Below are positions 62,053 through 64,000 of a stretch of 64,000 nucleotides of DNA, in pieces. Source of the DNA: Symbiodinium natans (Eukaryota; Sar; Dinophyceae; Suessiales; Symbiodiniaceae); NCBI GenBank assembly GCA_905221605.1, contig CAJNDS010002112.1:124001-188000 (forward strand). Direction: 5' to 3'. The notes beneath the pieces are model-generated. The model did no database searches. It was not told the origin of the DNA and saw nothing but the letters and a program-made list of their open reading frames with translations. Each line of letters starts with the position of its first letter. Position 1 is the stretch's first letter. The position numbers and the translations under genes were made by a program.

Positions 62053-62849
62053 ATGATCTCACAGGCCTTCTCTTGGCAGGCGTGGACATCCCACCAGCCT
62101 CCACTTTGAGTCTTTATGGGGGAAGCATGGGAGAAAAAACGACGCCTCCACTTTCAGCCCAAGGAGAGTTCACAATGGAAACACCGTGCCTGCCCACGGT
62201 AGAATGGCCCAAACCATACACTTTCTTGGGAGGGGGAGACTGAACTGTGGGTACTTTGGAAGGCTAGCCCTAAACCCTAAAACCCTAGAGACCCTAAACC
62301 CTAAACCTTCTGGAGCTAGAGCTGGAGGAGGGGCGCTCTACCTAGAAGCCTTTGGGGCTTGGGGTTTTAGGATTTAGGAATCCAGGGAATTTTGGGTTTC
62401 GCTCAGGGTTAAGACCTTGAACCCTACGCCATGCTGGCTGAGTTTTTCGAAGGGGGGAGGAAGCTCACCTTGTCCACGTTTACAGCACCCAAATGGTTGA
62501 GCCGCGTCGTGCGCGGCGGCTCCGAAGACAACTATCTGCTGCTTGTTGTGGGAGAACCCCCCCCACCCCCCCGCCCCCCCCCCCCGCCCCCGAGGCCCTA
62601 AGCCCTTCTCTGTTGAACCCGTGGTAAGGCCCGAAATCCCTAAGCCCTTTGTTGAACCCGGTCTGAGAGCCATGCCGGTACCTGTCAGCGAGGAAGCACC
62701 CCAAAACCCTAAACCCCACACCCGAAATCGCATACCCCAAACCCCAAACCTTAAACCTTAAACCCTATCCCTGAAAGCTCCAGCGCTTCGCACTGAGAGG
62801 AGGGCACTTGCCCGGCCCTGAGCCTTGCGCCTGGCGAGTATTGGGTATT

Positions 62850-62969
62850 ACTTGAAGGTACAGGGGTCGTTGTACGTAGGGTTCAGGGTTTAGGGTTGAG
62901 GGTGGTTTTTTTTCAGTGAGTTTATACCCTTACTTAAGCTTCTTCTAACTCCCCATGAACCTTCAAGTA
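62850..62969. mobile_element. TIR family A element with TTTAGGG units inside
   Basis: Ends intact. The left arm reads ACGTAGGGTT and then expands into CAGGGTT/TAGGGTT/GAGGGT units. Confidence 0.88.
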
Positions 62970-63043
62970 GGGTTCCGACTCTCACGCTCGCACGAGGCAG
63001 GGGGCATCGGACCTGCCCAACTCAGGCGAATACAGCGGCCTTA

Positions 63044-63123
63044 AAACGTAGAAAAGGGTCATTGCAGTACAATAATATAGGGACACTGAGGGAATATTAC
63101 TGCTAATTATTCCGACCCCTATG
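63044..63123. mobile_element. family D element
   Basis: Middle ATAGGGACACTGAGGGAATA and end TATTCCGACCCCTAT. Shorter copies lie at 39,271-39,340 and 53,030-53,091. Confidence 0.75.
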
Positions 63124-63393
63124 TTGCCCACCTGTGCCGCTTTGTGCACCTACACCGGCTAGGAGCCAGTACCGCAACAGGCAACACTCTTCGGGTCGCT
63201 ACATGGTCCTCTAGTATGGGGCCTTAATACACCCCCTATATTGCCTGTACAACCCAAGGGCAGAAACGCTTTACAGAAGGTAAGGGACTAACATGTAACC
63301 ACCCTTAGAAACACCACGGACAAAACACCCAGATACTAACAAACCAGGAGGGTTGAGGGTTTGTGGGCTTAAGGCTGTAAGGGTTGATGTTTA

Positions 63394-63438
63394 GGGTAAA
63401 CCCTAAACCCTAAACCCTAAACCCTAAACCCTAAACCG
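63394..63438 (-). repeat. CCCTAAA array
   Basis: Six units facing the large TTTAGGG array at 63,543. Confidence 0.97.
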
Positions 63439-63542
63439 TGTTCAGGGTTGAAGGTTTAGTGGGGCTTGAGGTCTTACGGGCCGCCACGCCTCGGCGGTGT
63501 CACGGCCTCACCACCTGGCACAGCTGCCACCCTCTCCCGGCT

Positions 63543-63742
63543 AGGGTTTAGGGTTTAGGGTTTAGGGTTTAGGGTTTAGGGTTTAGGGTTTAGGGTTTAG
63601 GGTTTAGGGCTTAGGGTTTAGGGTTTAGGGTTTAGGGTTTAGGGTTTAGGGTTTAGGGTTTAGGGTTTAGGGTTTAGGGTTTAGGGTTTAGGGTCTAGGG
63701 TTTAGGGTTTAGGGTTTAGGCTTTAGGCTTTAGGCTTTAGGG
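63543..63742 (+). repeat. (TTTAGGG)n array, about 28 units
   Basis: The longest array overall. A few variant units occur (CTTAGGG, TCTAGGG, and three successive TTTAGGC units at the right end). Confidence 0.98.
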
Positions 63743-63746
63743 TCTC

Positions 63747-63845
63747 CTCTCTAAAATATGGTCCCTTTTGGGGCCCATATTCAAAAGGCGGCCCCTCTGA
63801 ATTAGGGTACCCAAAAAGGGACCCGAATTTTGAGAATCACCCCTT
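63747..63845. mobile_element. TIR element related to family F
   Basis: AAATATGGTCCCTTTTGGGG start, AAAGGGACCCGAATTTTGAG end. Confidence 0.75.
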
Positions 63846-64000
63846 ATGGAGAAGATAAGAAAGGCCCCTGCGAAATTAGGACGCGCACACCTACAATAGC
63901 TTTTGGGGTTTGGGTTCAGGGTGCTCAAAGGATTAGTGGCCTGTGTTGCCACCCGCCTAGCCACAACAGTGGCTTTGGGGTTTGAGAATTTAGGACCCTA

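Larger units (their letters stand above)
58520..62850. other. mostly unique sequence, no gene recognised
   Basis: Contains a family D element, homopolymers (G13 near 59,809; C-rich at 62,555-62,590), arrays at 61,022, 61,487 and 62,008, and ORFs of 60-119 codons without recognisable domains. Confidence 0.5.

Noticed and set aside
1-64000. Many ORFs ending in [13 protein letters not shown] or GFRV
   Set aside because: These are translations of CCCTAAA or TTTAGGG units, not conserved peptides.
1-64000. True telomere or subtelomere
   Set aside because: Arrays occur in both orientations throughout, are short, and alternate with genes and TIR elements.

Overview
The window is eukaryotic nuclear DNA, most probably from a dinoflagellate of the Symbiodinium type. 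Three things point there. Plant/alveolate-type telomere heptamers (TTTAGGG/CCCTAAA) are scattered through all 64 kb in both orientations. The one gene I can recognise is cut into very short exons, and its introns begin with GT, GC or GA and end in AG; that mixed donor set is known from Symbiodiniaceae. Short terminal-inverted-repeat (TIR) elements are also abundant. I saw no rRNA gene, credible tRNA, CRISPR array, bacterial operon or dinoflagellate spliced-leader relic.

The central result is a Sir2-family (sirtuin) NAD-dependent deacylase gene on the minus strand. It runs from about 32,252 down to at least 19,746, and by continuing splice phase probably to a TGA at 17,090. No exon of the catalytic domain exceeds about 142 nt, so a plain ORF search does not reveal the gene. 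Joined in order, the exons give the Sir2 landmarks in order: [30 protein letters not shown], the CYTQ region, SLERQAG, AAHG, two CxxC pairs, [29 protein letters not shown] and LG-TCDEGC. Introns of 230-2,530 nt separate them, filled with telomere-like arrays, TIR elements, AT microsatellites and one large dyad-symmetric tandem repeat.

The rest has the same texture: GC-rich unique islands of about 30-170 bp (candidate exons) set between telomere-like arrays and TIR elements. About 1-17 kb holds islands on both strands. About 32.5-40 kb holds minus-strand islands that could be 5' exons of the sirtuin gene or another gene. About 40-64 kb is mostly repeats, with two longer coding-like stretches (43,939-44,083 plus; 56,073-56,684 minus). 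Strand is often ambiguous because many islands are open on both strands.

At least ten families of short non-autonomous TIR elements (about 80-200 bp) are recognisable from repeated copies inside this window. In several copies a telomere-like array sits inside the element, in some at its own TAGGGTT-like sequence. The most interesting signal is the combination: introns largely made of telomere heptamers and TIR elements, with arrays running right up to splice junctions.
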